From NCBI GenBank assembly GCA_022539475.1, contig VCMS01000185.1, positions 21,281 to 85,280 on the forward strand: a stretch of DNA of 64,000 bases. The letters are read 5' to 3'. Origin of the DNA: Gracilaria domingensis. Taxonomy: Eukaryota > Rhodophyta > Florideophyceae > Gracilariales > Gracilariaceae. Positions 54,886 through 64,000 of the stretch are shown piece by piece; the first letter of the stretch is position 1; every line of letters starts with the position of its first letter. Under the pieces are notes generated by a model. That model searched no databases, was not told the DNA's origin, and saw only the letters and a list, made by a program, of their open reading frames with translations. The position numbers and the translations under genes are program-made.

Positions 54886-56472
54886 TTACTTCGGCCTTGG
54901 AAAGGCCAGATATCGCCGGTCTGTAGCCTCGTGCCAGTTCAAAGCTCGAAAAAACCGAGATCCATGGAGTATGTTATTGAGAAAGCCCGCCCTGGAGATT
55001 ACTTCCTGGTCAGAGAGAGCCTCGTCCCACCTGTGTTTGGTATATTTGCGGTCTTTGAGGAGGCGCTGGATCAATTAACGTTGGGCTTCATTGGAAGACT
55101 CGATGACGCCGATCTTACTGTGGCGTCTTGCAGACCTTGGCGAGAATAATATGTTATGAGAAGCGCACATCGGTCGAACTTGTTCACAGTCGAATTCGGG
55201 ATCCCTCGAGAGTTCTGCGGGAGGACCATGTGCTGAAATCCAATACGTGACAAAGTTTGCTGTAGCCTCCTCCATGCCACGTGAAAAAAAGAACCGGGCG
55301 ACAGAGTATCCTGTTGCAGCATCTTTCATGTGCGGTATGGGAAAATTACCGAGTTCTGCAACGGACATGAAGGGGAGCTGAAGGTGCTCGTTGAACTCTT
55401 TAACCAATTTTTGAGAACGATACTTTGCGCGAGATGAGAGGGGGCCCCGTACTGCTACATGAGGTGCAGGACTTAAAGGCCCTTTGGAGTAAGGACTCAA
55501 GTGTCGTTGTCAGGAGGCCTGCTCTTGAATATATCTTTCGCATGTCTCTTGGCTGAAAGTGAGTGTAGAGGTGGAACCCCTTCGCGAACAACTCCTCGTT
55601 CCGGATTAGGCTACCTTGCTCCTTATTGCCTCTCGAAGTTGCAAGGAGCGATTTCACGGAATCAGTGCAGGAGGGCACCAGAAGTAGCCGAGTGCGCTTC
55701 GTGAGGTCCGATCCGGTGTGATAGGTGCGAAGGAAAACCACCTTTTCGTGGTTCCCGGCCACGCCTGGAGCGATGTAGAGATTGTTAGACCTGTTGATCA
55801 GGTCGCAGCGCGAGAGAATATCGTTTCCCATGAGAATGGGGCCGCTCTCCTCTACAACGTAAAATGGGAGCATAAAATTGGTTCCATCCCCGTCCTGGAT
55901 GTGAAATTTCCAAGCGTCAAAAGTCAGTTTGGCATCTGCACACTCTTCCCAGAATCCGTGTAGGAAAGGCGGGATTTTCAGCTCGTCCAATACGAGTTCG
56001 TCCCCCATGGACGTGCAGAGATGTACTATTTTGCACAAGCCTTCGACGGCTTTTGGACAGCCAGGGTCGACAATAGGGTTAGGATCAGGGATGGAAGGGA
56101 AAAGGTCTGCGTATGCTCCTTCCCCAGCAGTTAGGGATGACTGCGTCGGGAGTGGTTGGAGCCTTTCCGGAAACCCTTATCATCCTTGTCGCTTCCTTTG
56201 TTCTTGTGTGCTGAGTCCTTCTCAGCTTTCAGACGCTTCGTCTCATGGGAATGTTTCTGGCAGTCTAGGCTTCCTCTGAAGTGCGTTGTGGAGCCACAAT
56301 CGTAGCAATATCCTAGATTGAGATCAGACTTGCGTTTGTTGAACTTTCGGCCTCTGGAGGAGCTTCCGGACTGGTTACGCTTGTTCCCATTGTTCGGCGG
56401 CGAAGCTTCCGCCTGCGAATCTGTGCGCTTTTGGAACGCGGCCACTGCTTGGTTGACTTTCTGGCTGACCAT
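54886..56472 (-). pseudogene. pol: Zinc knuckle, protease and integrase region of copia-2, broken
   Basis: The zinc knuckle-like YCYDCGSTTHFRGSLDC is near 56310. A long protease-type region follows (MCKIVHLCTSMGDELVLDEL, FYVVEESGPILMGNDIL). Integrase has TYWISAHGPPAELSRDPEFD and LFSPRSARRHSKIGVIESSN. It is broken. Confidence 0.7.
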
Positions 56473-56512
56473 ACCCAGAGAAGTATACAGATGCTCGAAT
56501 GATACCCCGTAG

Positions 56513-56930
56513 ATTTGAAATCCGGATGTCTTTCAGATATCATCTGGATATCTTACGTATATCCATGACATCCCTGTGACATCCAGTAGACATTACAGAT
56601 GATGTACGAAATGATACACTTTTGATGCCTTTGAGACATGCGTCAACTACTTTGAAAGATATAATAGTAGATATGACGAATGATTTCGAAAACCTAAGTT
56701 GCTTCTCTTAGAATTGCTCGCACATCATTCGGATATCCAGAAATCAGACGAATATCATTAGTGTGGATATTGTCAGCATTGTCGTGTATCCTATGTACAT
56801 CGGCCGTATATCCAACTTCGAAAATCAGATGAATATCCGAGAAATCACTCGGATTTCCAAAGCGTATCTAAGAAATATCAAGCGGATATCAAAGTGTTTC
56901 TCTGGGCAAATTATCGATATAAGCCTTAGT
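56513..56930. repeat. GGATATC-rich AT stretch inside copia-2
   Basis: Many imperfect copies of GGATATC/GAATATC/AGATATC and their mirror forms in about 420 bases, for example near 56550, 56730, 56763, 56800, 56830 and 56890. No coding signal. It interrupts the gag part of copia-2, between the start at 57836 and the zinc knuckle at 56472, so it may be an inserted short element. Confidence 0.5.
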
Positions 56931-57835
56931 GTACGATTTTTGTCGGTCCTCTTGGGAGATTCAGGTTGCGGATCACCGTCACAGCGTCGTCAAGGTTCAG
57001 CTTGCACCTGGGACCTGCTGAGAACATGTCCCGCACTTCGTTTACTTCAACGGAGCCATCATTGATTTATTCGAATGTTGATGTGTACTCTTCGAGAAGC
57101 GCGTTGTGTAGCAATCCCAGAAAGGGAAAAGCCACCGAGGGAGTTCGTATCCCCGCTCTCAAGAGAGGTCCGCACAGCGACAGCGCACTCCGTGTTCTCC
57201 GTTGTGGGTGTAAATCCACGAGTACTTCAGGCTATACCACAGCGTTGAGAAAGAACGCCCGACCGGGAAAAGGGCCAGGAAAGGCCGACACAGTAGTGTA
57301 GATCGTGGTGACCAATGACGGTATTTGTAGCCAAATGTAAACATCTAAAGGTGGAACGACCAAATAGAAATAGGCGGTAATGAACCAAAGCAATGGCAAA
57401 AAACAAAAGAAAAAACAGAAACAAACCCAAGTACTGGTGCGGAGAGAAAATACCGGTCGGTAAACAAATATGTGTGCACTCCACGAGTCTTAAGAAAAAC
57501 AAAAGAAAAGCGACGCCAATGATGGTATGCACTGCGTGCACTCTCCTGGTTGGAGCCAGGGGATAACTACACCGTGCTGCGGTCACTCGCTGCGCGAGGA
57601 GTTGGAGTCGTCGCGCAGGCGAAATAGTTAGAGCCGCACACCGGGTTACCTTTACTAGGTTGGTGATGGCGGTGAGCCATCACCTAAGTAGTATAATTAG
57701 CGGCCCTGTAGGGGGTTATTAAAAATATCTAAATAATAGATTAATCTGAGCACCTCATGTGCACCTCCCGTCCCGGGCGGTCCTGACAGTGACGGACCAA
57801 AACACACGGGGTATTTCTAAAAATTATGAAAAGAT
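56931..57835. other. Unassigned part of the copia-2 gag region
   Basis: No convincing gag sequence. A hairpin GGTGATGGC...GCCATCACC at about 57662-57683 and an AT stretch near 57715-57745 suggest another short insertion. Confidence 0.3.
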
Positions 57836-58279
57836 TCAAGCCTCCCTGACAACCGAATAGTGGTACACCTGTACACCTTCCCATACGGGATCCGCATCAT
57901 CCGTGCATCTCATAACTTCACTTTCCAATGTTCCAGGATCACCATAGTGGTTATCATAACCATCCCACGGGATTCTACCGATTTGTCGGTTTGCTCTACA
58001 CGCGTGTGTGCCTTCGATCACATCTGTAGCCTTCCGACGAACAGTGCCATCGTTGTCGGTGGACTGCGGTAGAGCATCATCAGCGCTGTAGTGTGCCGTA
58101 TGCTTGTCCAGGAATTTGAGCATAGCTTCATGGGACTCTTTGGTGATTGTGACTTCTTGCTTGAATTCTTTCTTCTGCCTTGCCTCAGCTAAGACGACGA
58201 GTTGAAGTTTAGCGTTAGTCAACGTCTCCCCGCTATTGTTCAGGAGCTTAATGGCTAACAATTCACTCACCTGAGACAA
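57836..58279 (-). pseudogene. gag: Gag N-terminal part of copia-2
   Basis: A 147-codon frame starting MSQVSELLAIKLLNNSGETL, just inside the 5' LTR and primer site, so gag by position. Sequence similarity to known gag was not recognised. Part of a broken element. Confidence 0.5.
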
Positions 58280-58609
58280 AGTTGAAAGGCCAGCACACTG
58301 CGATAAGTTTCACGATTTCTTTTACTGCTTCGATCTTGTCCTCCTGCTTCACGTCAATGAGTTTTTTTGCTTGCGCTTATTCAACTATGGATTTCTGCTC
58401 GCGAGGAAGACCGAGATCGTACAAGTTCCTAGCTAGAGTACCGTAGACAGTTTGTACGGTTTAACCGAACTTTTTTCCGGGGCTGTTTGTACAGTTTCAA
58501 CCCAACGAGAAACATCTCTACGGTACTACTGCAGATTCCCTTAGGGATTGAACATAGGAGGATCCGTAGGTGCGCATAATTTCACAGAACCTTGAGCTGA
58601 GCCCATAAC

Positions 58610-58878
58610 TGGAAGTGGTCTGCATGCTTTGCGCAGCGCTCGGGGTGTTGCAAGGGCGGAGAGGAATGCGGAAAGAGGGGAACGGTCACAAGCAAAAGAT
58701 GACAGAGGCCTGTCTCTCTGCTTGTCCCTCGGGGCTGCTGTCTGGTCCGCCTCTTGTTTATTGAGTCAGTCGTTCTGTCGCTAGCCCTCAGATTGCGTTC
58801 GCGCGGGGCAGCGCGAGCTTCTCGAGCTCGAGCGAAAAGCCTGGAACTGGCGCTTTAATAACCAGAGTAGTCCTTACA
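58610..58878 (-). repeat. 5' LTR of copia-2
   Basis: 269 bp, paired with 50516-50784. Its outer flank ATATC repeats the sequence before the other LTR. Confidence 0.9.
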
Positions 58879-58883
58879 ATATC

Positions 58884-59942
58884 TTCATTGACCTGCTACA
58901 CACTGCAAATTCGGAATAACCCTAGTTTGAGGAAGTAGATCTTTGAACATGCACCTGTATGTCGCAAGAAACATACGGAAATATTGCTCGGCTCAGATTA
59001 CCAGGAATGTTTCTAGAGAAAGGTTAAATCGCAAAGAAAAAGGCTACTTATGTAAATCACTGTTTGTATTATTATCTGACATCATTATCGAAAGCCCGTG
59101 AAAAGAAAGAGTGAAAATGCTGCTTCCTTATGTCTTCAGTTTTCCGATTTGTACAATAACATCCTTCTTTTCGTGTGTGATTCTTTGACATGACAAAGAT
59201 TTGCAGCTTCCAAGCTTAGTCTCATGAATATATTGCGTAAAGCAGATTTGTCAATGCAAAGCTTTTACAGATCTGGTAAGCAGTTATGAAGGTTTTAGGT
59301 TTTCAAATCGGTTGTTTTTCACGTTTCAGGTGTTAAATTGCAGCTTTGCGTTACTATAAACTTGTAAATGGGAATTCTTATTTAAATTTTATTCTGCGGG
59401 CGTATTAAAAATTGTACTTCTCTTTCTCGTATATCAAGTCTCAAAAGACCGTCATGTACTGTTTTGCCTATAATGGATATTTATTGCTCTTTCTAGAACT
59501 TGTTTACAGAAAGTAACAGCTACTATGCGTTACGTTCGGCCTCTACGAAGAGTTCGTAGTCAGCTGATATATTTTAAGTTAAGGTTACAATCCAATTCTA
59601 TCTCAACGTGTCTTTTAAGATGTAGATTGATGCGCAATGAAAACCACTGGTGCGTCATGTATGTTGAGATTGATTCTAGATCCTCACCAGACACAAGTTA
59701 TTGACCTCGGATGTGTCCCATTTTTTGGAAATTGATATTTTTTCAACAGTATGAACACGTATGTGAAATCTGGTGTTTAGGAACGTTCTCTTCGTCGTAA
59801 TGTGCGATGTACCGAATTAAAATCATTTTCTCTATATATATGTGAGAGTCACACCGAAGCAAGAGATTGTTCAGATCGCCGCTCAGCCTCTATTCAGTTC
59901 TCGGAGTTGCAATCTTATTTTCGTCCTCCTCTGAAGACTAAT
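58884..59942. other. Stretch without a gene
   Basis: AT-rich with scattered short frames only. It may be the 5' non-coding part of the Harbinger relic that follows. Confidence 0.35.
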
Positions 59943-60535
59943 CATGCCTTTCAAGCGACCAGTACCACGCCTTACCGAAAACTCAGAAGCGGTAAACGTC
60001 TTCGAACAATGTTCCAAAATAGTGAGTTGAAGGGCGAAGTGTACCATATCAATATTTTTTAACCATTTAAGCTCCCAACATTTCACTTACGGTTTCAAAG
60101 AATTCGTGATGAAATGATGAGCTTCTTTTGTACGTACTCCAACAGTTTTTGAGTGACAAAATCGTTTTGTAGCCGACCTTTCTACACAGAATAATGCTTC
60201 CCAGGTTTTACGAAGAACAACGGAAGACATTGATACTGTTGCAGCTGTTACTGGTAGTAGTAGAGAAATACAGGGGAAGCAGATCAAGCAGTGGCTGTCA
60301 ATGAAGGAATGGAGAACAATATTGTAGAAGACCCGAAGAAATTTAAACCCATTATACGAACGTCTCTACGGCAACACGAGAAAACTACGGTCCATTATCT
60401 TTCACTTTCCGTTTTATGTCCCCCCTGTATCCAACAGGAACATCTCGTTTCTCGGGTTCTCGAAGATGGGACTGTGTTTGAACTCACTTTGGAATGGCCG
60501 GATCTAATTGTCGATATGTGCATGTTGCACAAGAA
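59943..60535 (+). pseudogene. Second copy of the Harbinger accessory gene, decayed
   Basis: Starts MPFKRPVPRLTENSEAV, like MPSKRNNVHLTENSETV at 28756. After frame changes and stops in the exon 1 and intron region it regains the conserved block: HEKTTVHYLSLSVL, VLEDGTVFELTLEWP, MCMLHKKG, matching SETTVQHFTVAML, VVEEGTVLSIVVEWP and MQMLH of the first copy. It stops matching just after MLHKK, where LINE sequence begins. No transposase partner is nearby. Confidence 0.7.
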
Positions 60536-60539
60536 GGGC

Positions 60540-60823
60540 ACGTGCTACTCGCCTCCCCGCGGTGTGCCTGGGTATAAACGCTTCGGCGATCGAGGCAAAA
60601 TGAGTCGGGAGACGGGTATCTAACGGAGGCCAACAGTCAATGCGGAATTGACAAAATCAAGAAAGGCGACGAAGATACGCATAATGCAGCTAAATTCGAT
60701 AGATAATCTCGGCGTCGCAAAGAGGACGGAACTTTATCACATTGCTAATCCGGACAACGTTGATCTCATCTGCCTGCAAGAGACGTTCTTAAAGAAAGAG
60801 GATCGTACTCCCACCATCGAAGG
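60540..60823 (+). mobile_element. LINE (non-LTR retrotransposon) endonuclease region, first part
   Basis: The + strand reads KIRIMQLNSIDNLGVAKRTE, ANPDNVDLICLQETFLKK and TPTIEG. This is the N-terminal part of an APE-type endonuclease, with N near the start and the catalytic Q-E-T. The frame before it (RETGI, stop) may be the LINE's upstream part. It is cut by copia DNA at 60824 and resumes at 63716. Confidence 0.7.
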
Positions 60824-60999
60824 TGACATTACAGTTGAACTTCACAGAAGAGCTCGGGTGAAACTAAGTAAAAAGACTTTGTTTCAGCCGGTCTTTATAG
60901 ACGTTAAGAAAGTCTCGTAAGCATAGTAGTGAACTTAGAGACTGGTAGGTCACGACAATAAATTCAAATGCAAACTCAAATACATGTGGTAACTTCCAA

Positions 61000-62346
61000 A
61001 CGACCTGCGACAAAATCAGCCTCTACACCCCTGTCCTCAATTTCGAGCTGTTTCGTCTCCTTCTGTTCTACGCACAGTCGCAAGGGTGGGACCGTCAACA
61101 AGTGGACATCACGGGTGCCTTTCTTCACGCCACAATACCGACTGACAACCCCATCTGGATTCGCCTACCAACTATACCTGGCATTCCGGAAGCTGATGGT
61201 CGTGTTGTACAGTTGGTCAAGTCACTCTATGGCACACGAGAGGCTCCCCGTCTGTGGTTTGAGAACCTCTCTGCATACCTACTGTCTATTGGACTCACTC
61301 AGGCTACGTCGCATCCATACCTGTTCACGTACACGTGCTCTGATGGCACGCTGATCCTGTTGGCCTATGTCGATGACATTTGTATTCTTGGCCGGGCTAA
61401 ACTAACAGCGTGGATGAAACGTCAGCTCTCGGCGAATTATGAAGTTAGTGACCTTCAGAATGCTGACTTGTATCTCGGAGTCTCGATTGAAGACACAGTG
61501 TCTGGAATTCGTCTGCACCAGCAGCCACTCATCGAGAATATAATTCAACAGACCAACATGAGTGATGCTAATGCAGCCGCCGCCCCTCTACCCGATGGAC
61601 ATCCACTCTATGAAGCCCGAGTCGTACCAAGCCCAGATGAAGAGTCTATCATGGCCACCGTTCCATACCGGCAAACGCTTGGTTCCTTGCTATTCTTGAG
61701 CACTCGCACGCGTCCTGACATCGCCACTGCTGTGTCTATGCTAGGAAATTTTGCATCACAACCGCGACCGGAACACTGGCAGGCTATGAAGCATCTTGTT
61801 CGTTATTTGAAGGGAACGCGCTCCCATGGCATATTCATACCGCCGGATGTTGGCTCTAATGTCGTTGCTTGGACTGATGCTGATTGGGCGAGCGATCTTG
61901 ACAAGCGCCGATCCAAGGGGGGATATGTACTCTGTATGGACACTGTTCCAATAATTTGGAGCTCTAAACTCCAGAAGTTTACAGCACTCTCAACATCCGA
62001 AGCAGAGTTCTTTGCTATGTCTGAATGTATTCGCGAACTGAGTTGGGTGCGCAACGTACTCCAAGAAATTGGTGCACCAGTAGCGTATGAGATCTCCGTC
62101 CATCAAGACAATCTGGGAGCTATCTGCTGGTCCAAGGAGTACTTGGGTTTGCGTCGGGTGAAGCACATCGATCTACGCTATCACTACGTTCTTGATGCCT
62201 TGAAAAACCATTTTGTGAAGGTACAGCACATACCATCTCCTCAGAACAGGGCCGACGTCTTCACAAAGTCTCTGACTGGCTTACTTCTTGTCAGTCACCG
62301 CGATGCTCTGTGCAAATCTCCTATTCAAGGTCGAGGGGGGGTGTGA
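61000..62346 (+). CDS. pol: RT and RNase H of copia-3
   Basis: A long open frame (414 codons from 61102, open earlier). RT: VDITGAFLHATIP, VQLVKSLYGTREAPRLWF, ILLAYVDDICILG (catalytic YVDD), SDLQNADLYLGVSIE. Then TRTRPDIATAVSML, YLKGTRSHGIFI and RNase H: AWTDADWASD, TALSTSEAEFFAMSEC, VHQDNLGAICWSKE, VKHIDLRYHY, NRADVFTKSL. The frame ends right at the LTR. It shows what the decayed copia-1 pol should look like by family. Confidence 0.9.
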   Translation, partial: TTCDKISLYTPVLNFELFRLLLFYAQSQGWDRQQVDITGAFLHATIPTDNPIWIRLPTIPGIPEADGRVVQLVKSLYGTREAPRLWFENLSAYLLSIGLTQATSHPYLFTYTCSDGTLILLAYVDDICILGRAKLTAWMKRQLSANYEVSDLQNADLYLGVSIEDTVSGIRLHQQPLIENIIQQTNMSDANAAAAPLPDGHPLYEARVVPSPDEESIMATVPYRQTLGSLLFLSTRTRPDIATAVSMLGNFASQPRPEHWQAMKHLVRYLKGTRSHGIFIPPDVGSNVVAWTDADWASDLDKRRSKGGYVLCMDTVPIIWSSKLQKFTALSTSEAEFFAMSECIRELSWVRNVLQEIGAPVAYEISVHQDNLGAICWSKEYLGLRRVKHIDLRYHYVLDALKNHFVKVQHIPSPQNRADVFTKSLTGLLLVSHRDALCKSPIQGRGGV

Positions 62347-62555
62347 GCACGAGAGCACATCCATTCGTATTTGAATTTCTACTTGAATTTGTATTTGTAT
62401 TTGAGTTTGCATTTGAATTTATTGTCGTGACCTACCAGTCTCTAAGTTCACTACTATGCTTACGAGACTTTCTTAATGTCTGTAAAGACCGGCTGAAACA
62501 GAGTCTTTTTACTTAGTTTCACCCGAGCTCTTCTGTGAAGTTCAACTGTACTGTC
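62342..62555 (+). repeat. Internal LTR of copia-3, shared by pol and gag sides
   Basis: 214 bp, TGTGAGCACG...ACTGTCA. A G-rich purine tract (GAGGGGGGG) precedes it, as before a 3' LTR. GGTTATGGTCCCG (62556-62568) follows it, as after a 5' LTR. Confidence 0.9.
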
Positions 62556-62693
62556 AGGTTATGGTCCCGCTCGCTTTTGCGCATCGTTAATTACTTCTAT
62601 CTCAGTTTCTTCGCATTCCTTCCTTTATTCTCCCTTTAATTCTTTCTCTTTCTTTCCTTAATCCCTTTCGTTTGACGAAACTCTCTTTTCACA

Positions 62694-63451
62694 ATGGAAA
62701 CTGAAATAATTCGCATCAAACCCTTCGAAGAGAAGGATGACTACAAGCTTCGGCGCATTCGTATCGAAGCTACATGTGACGCCGAAGGAGTCGGAAACGC
62801 TCTTCTAATTTCGCGTAATCCTTTCAGCGCTGATGATGAATATCGTGAAGAGTTTATTCGAGCACAGAAGAAGGCAAGTAGCATAATTGTGTCTGCACTG
62901 TCGAATGAAGCATTAAGAGTGGTCCGAACAGAAATTAGTAACCCCAACAAAATGCTAAAAGGGCTAGACAACCGATATGCCTCGACCTCAACTGCTTCTT
63001 GTATATCCAAGATTTGTGAGCTTGCGACACTACGATACTCTGATGTCTCCAAAATTCTTGGTAAGAATGCTGACAAGATGGCCAGCTTAGTTGAACAACT
63101 CAACAGCATGGACATGAAGCTACCTGAAGAACTCTCTGTTGCACTTCTTATGGCATCTGTAAAAGCACCACAGCTACATGCAGTGTGTGCTGCTATTAAG
63201 ATTGTACCATCCGAGAATCTTACTTGGGATTTGATTACATCGCGTCTACTCGATGATCTGCGCACTAGCAGAACCGAAAAAGCCCATGCAGCAAATCGAA
63301 GTGTGGTATCTGTAAGAGACGAAACCATACCACTTCCAACTGTTTTCTAAATCCGAAGAACCCCAAGAATCGTCTCAACCTGAGCGATTGGGAGAAGGAT
63401 ACCAAAAAAGATAGCAGTAACCGTTCTGAATCTCGCGACCAGACACCCAAT
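62694..63451 (+). pseudogene. gag: Gag of copia-3, cut
   Basis: Starts METEIIRIKPFEEKDDYKLR and continues with EEFIRAQKKASSI, KMLKGLDNRYAS, KMASLVEQLNSMDMKLP and ENLTWDLITSRLLDDL. The Asn-rich knuckle region follows. It is cut by LTR sequence at 63452. Close match to gag of copia-1. Confidence 0.85.
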
Positions 63452-63452
63452 A

Positions 63453-63530
63453 GCTCTTCTGTGAAGTTCAACTGTACTGTCAGGTTATGGGCCCTTAACC
63501 TGACACTACAGTTGAACTTCACAGAAGAGC
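63453..63530. repeat. Head-to-head LTR/primer-site palindrome
   Basis: A 78-bp inverted repeat. A + oriented LTR end and GGTTATGGGCCC meet TTAACC and a minus-oriented LTR start, with a small centre. Two 5'-LTR/primer-site junctions therefore face each other. Confidence 0.85.
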
Positions 63531-63715
63531 TCAGGTGAAACTAAGTAAGAAGACGTTGTTACAACCGGTCTTTATAGACATTAAGAAAGTCTCGTAAGCA
63601 TAGTAGTGAACTTAGAGACTGGTAGGTCACGACAATAAATTCAAATGCAAACTCAAATACAAATACAAATGCAAGTAGAAATTCAAATACGAATGGATGT
63701 GCTCTCGTGCTCACA
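63501..63715 (-). repeat. Right outer LTR of copia-3
   Basis: 215 bp, TGACACTACAG ... TGCTCACA, almost identical to 35268-35482 in layout. Confidence 0.9.
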
Positions 63716-64000
63716 GAAGATTACTGAATGCTGGGGCGTTGCGATCGAGCAGCTGGATTCACGGAAGCAGGAGGTTGGGGTGGCGGAATGGCCGTATATC
63801 AAAAAGTAGGGTTCAACGCTGATCTCGTCCAGGACGAAAGCGTTGCGCCTGGCATTGACACGGTTACCATTTCAGTTCGAACAGGAAAAGACCGATCACA
63901 GTCTCGAACATATACTTTCCCCCCCATTGCGACACTCAAATCGGTACAAACGGGTGCCAAAGGAACACATCATCGTAGCAGAATGTAACGTCTGCCGGTC
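63716..64000 (+). mobile_element. LINE endonuclease region, second part
   Basis: Resumes the LINE after copia-3: MLGRCDRAAGFTEAGGWGGG, AVYQKVGFNADLVQDES, DTVTISVRTG, then in a shifted frame PKEHIIVAECNV. G-G-W-G-G-G-x-A-x-Y and the later IIVA block are typical of APE-type LINE endonucleases. There is one stop after the EDY residues and a frame change after VRTG, so this copy is decayed. It runs off the right edge. Confidence 0.7.

Larger units (their letters stand above)
50516..58878 (-). mobile_element. copia-2: Ty1/copia element with perfect target duplication
   Basis: Minus-strand element. LTRs 50516-50784 and 58610-58878 are both 269 bp, with TG...TTACA ends. ATATC flanks both sides (50511-50515 and 58879-58883), a perfect 5-bp target duplication. 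The primer site GTTATGGGCTCAG (58597-58609, read on the minus strand) follows the 5' LTR and matches the copia half-initiator-tRNA type. Parts: gag start 58279-57836, zinc knuckle 56472-56131, protease 56038-55700, integrase 55500-54886, RT 54838-53430, RNase H 53243-52656, then 1.8 kb before the 3' LTR. It is broken, with a moderate number of breaks. Confidence 0.9.
60824..63715. mobile_element. copia-3: rearranged copia copy, pol-LTR-gag between outer LTRs
   Basis: Same family as copia-1. Order on the window: a partial LTR in minus orientation (60824-60984); RT-RNase H on + (about 61000-62346); a full LTR in + orientation (62342-62555) with purine tract before it and primer site after it; gag on + (62694-63451); a 31-bp LTR end on + (63452-63482) and primer-site palindrome; a full LTR in minus orientation (63501-63715). 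Flanks are GAAGG (60819-60823) and GAAGA (63716-63720), a near-perfect 5-bp target duplication. It looks like a self-integration or template-switch product inserted as a unit. Incomplete, but its longest frame is open, so it is young. Confidence 0.8.

Noticed and set aside
57227-57586. Hydrophobic minus-strand frame as a membrane protein
   Set aside because: It mirrors an A-rich stretch inside copia-2 with no other coding sign.

Overview
The window is nuclear DNA of a eukaryote, most likely a florideophyte red alga of the Chondrus type. The basis is a packed bed of mixed LTR retrotransposons and DNA transposons, introns of about 60 bp, a plant/cyanobacterial-type phytoene desaturase fragment and a Sel1-repeat protein. 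The organism call is inference. Only two likely host genes stand out: a small predicted secreted protein (18607-19113, +) and an intact 644-residue Sel1/TPR-like repeat protein (20264-22198, +). Nearly everything else is mobile DNA, much of it nested.

Left block (1-16381), all minus strand: three related Ty3/gypsy chromoviruses lie one inside another. Element C (gag and 5' LTR at 14150-16381) is interrupted by element D (13127-14149 and 1-1425), which is interrupted by element B (1426-13126). B has two LTRs, gag, protease, RT, RNase H, integrase and chromodomain, plus about 3.5 kb near its 3' end whose open frames run on the opposite strand and end at their own AATAAA. B is also saturated, in LTRs, gag-pol and the extra region alike, with the palindrome ACCANNTGGT: about 27 exact copies, against one in the rest of the window. 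This is the strongest unexplained signal here.

Middle (16382-34861): a small minus-strand pseudogene, a two-copy tandem repeat, the two host genes, and an AT-rich Ty3/gypsy fossil (23237-30715). That fossil is split by a PIF/Harbinger-type DNA transposon with two divergent genes, each with a short intron. A piggyBac-like relic and a second Harbinger transposase relic follow.

Right-centre (34862-50251): a four-level nest. A DDE transposon relic is split by copia-1 (35268-49370). Copia-1 is split by a 9.2-kb insertion with short inverted ends and CTAG at both junctions (38517-47714). That insertion carries a Plavaka/KDZ-like transposase gene, a phytoene desaturase fragment, a GC-rich unrecognised coding relic, several large hairpins and an array of 70-bp palindromes.

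Right end (50511-64000): copia-2 with matching 269-bp LTRs and a perfect ATATC target duplication, a second copy of the Harbinger accessory gene, and a LINE endonuclease region split by a rearranged copia (pol-LTR-gag in inverted order between outer LTRs). No rRNA, tRNA or CRISPR was seen.
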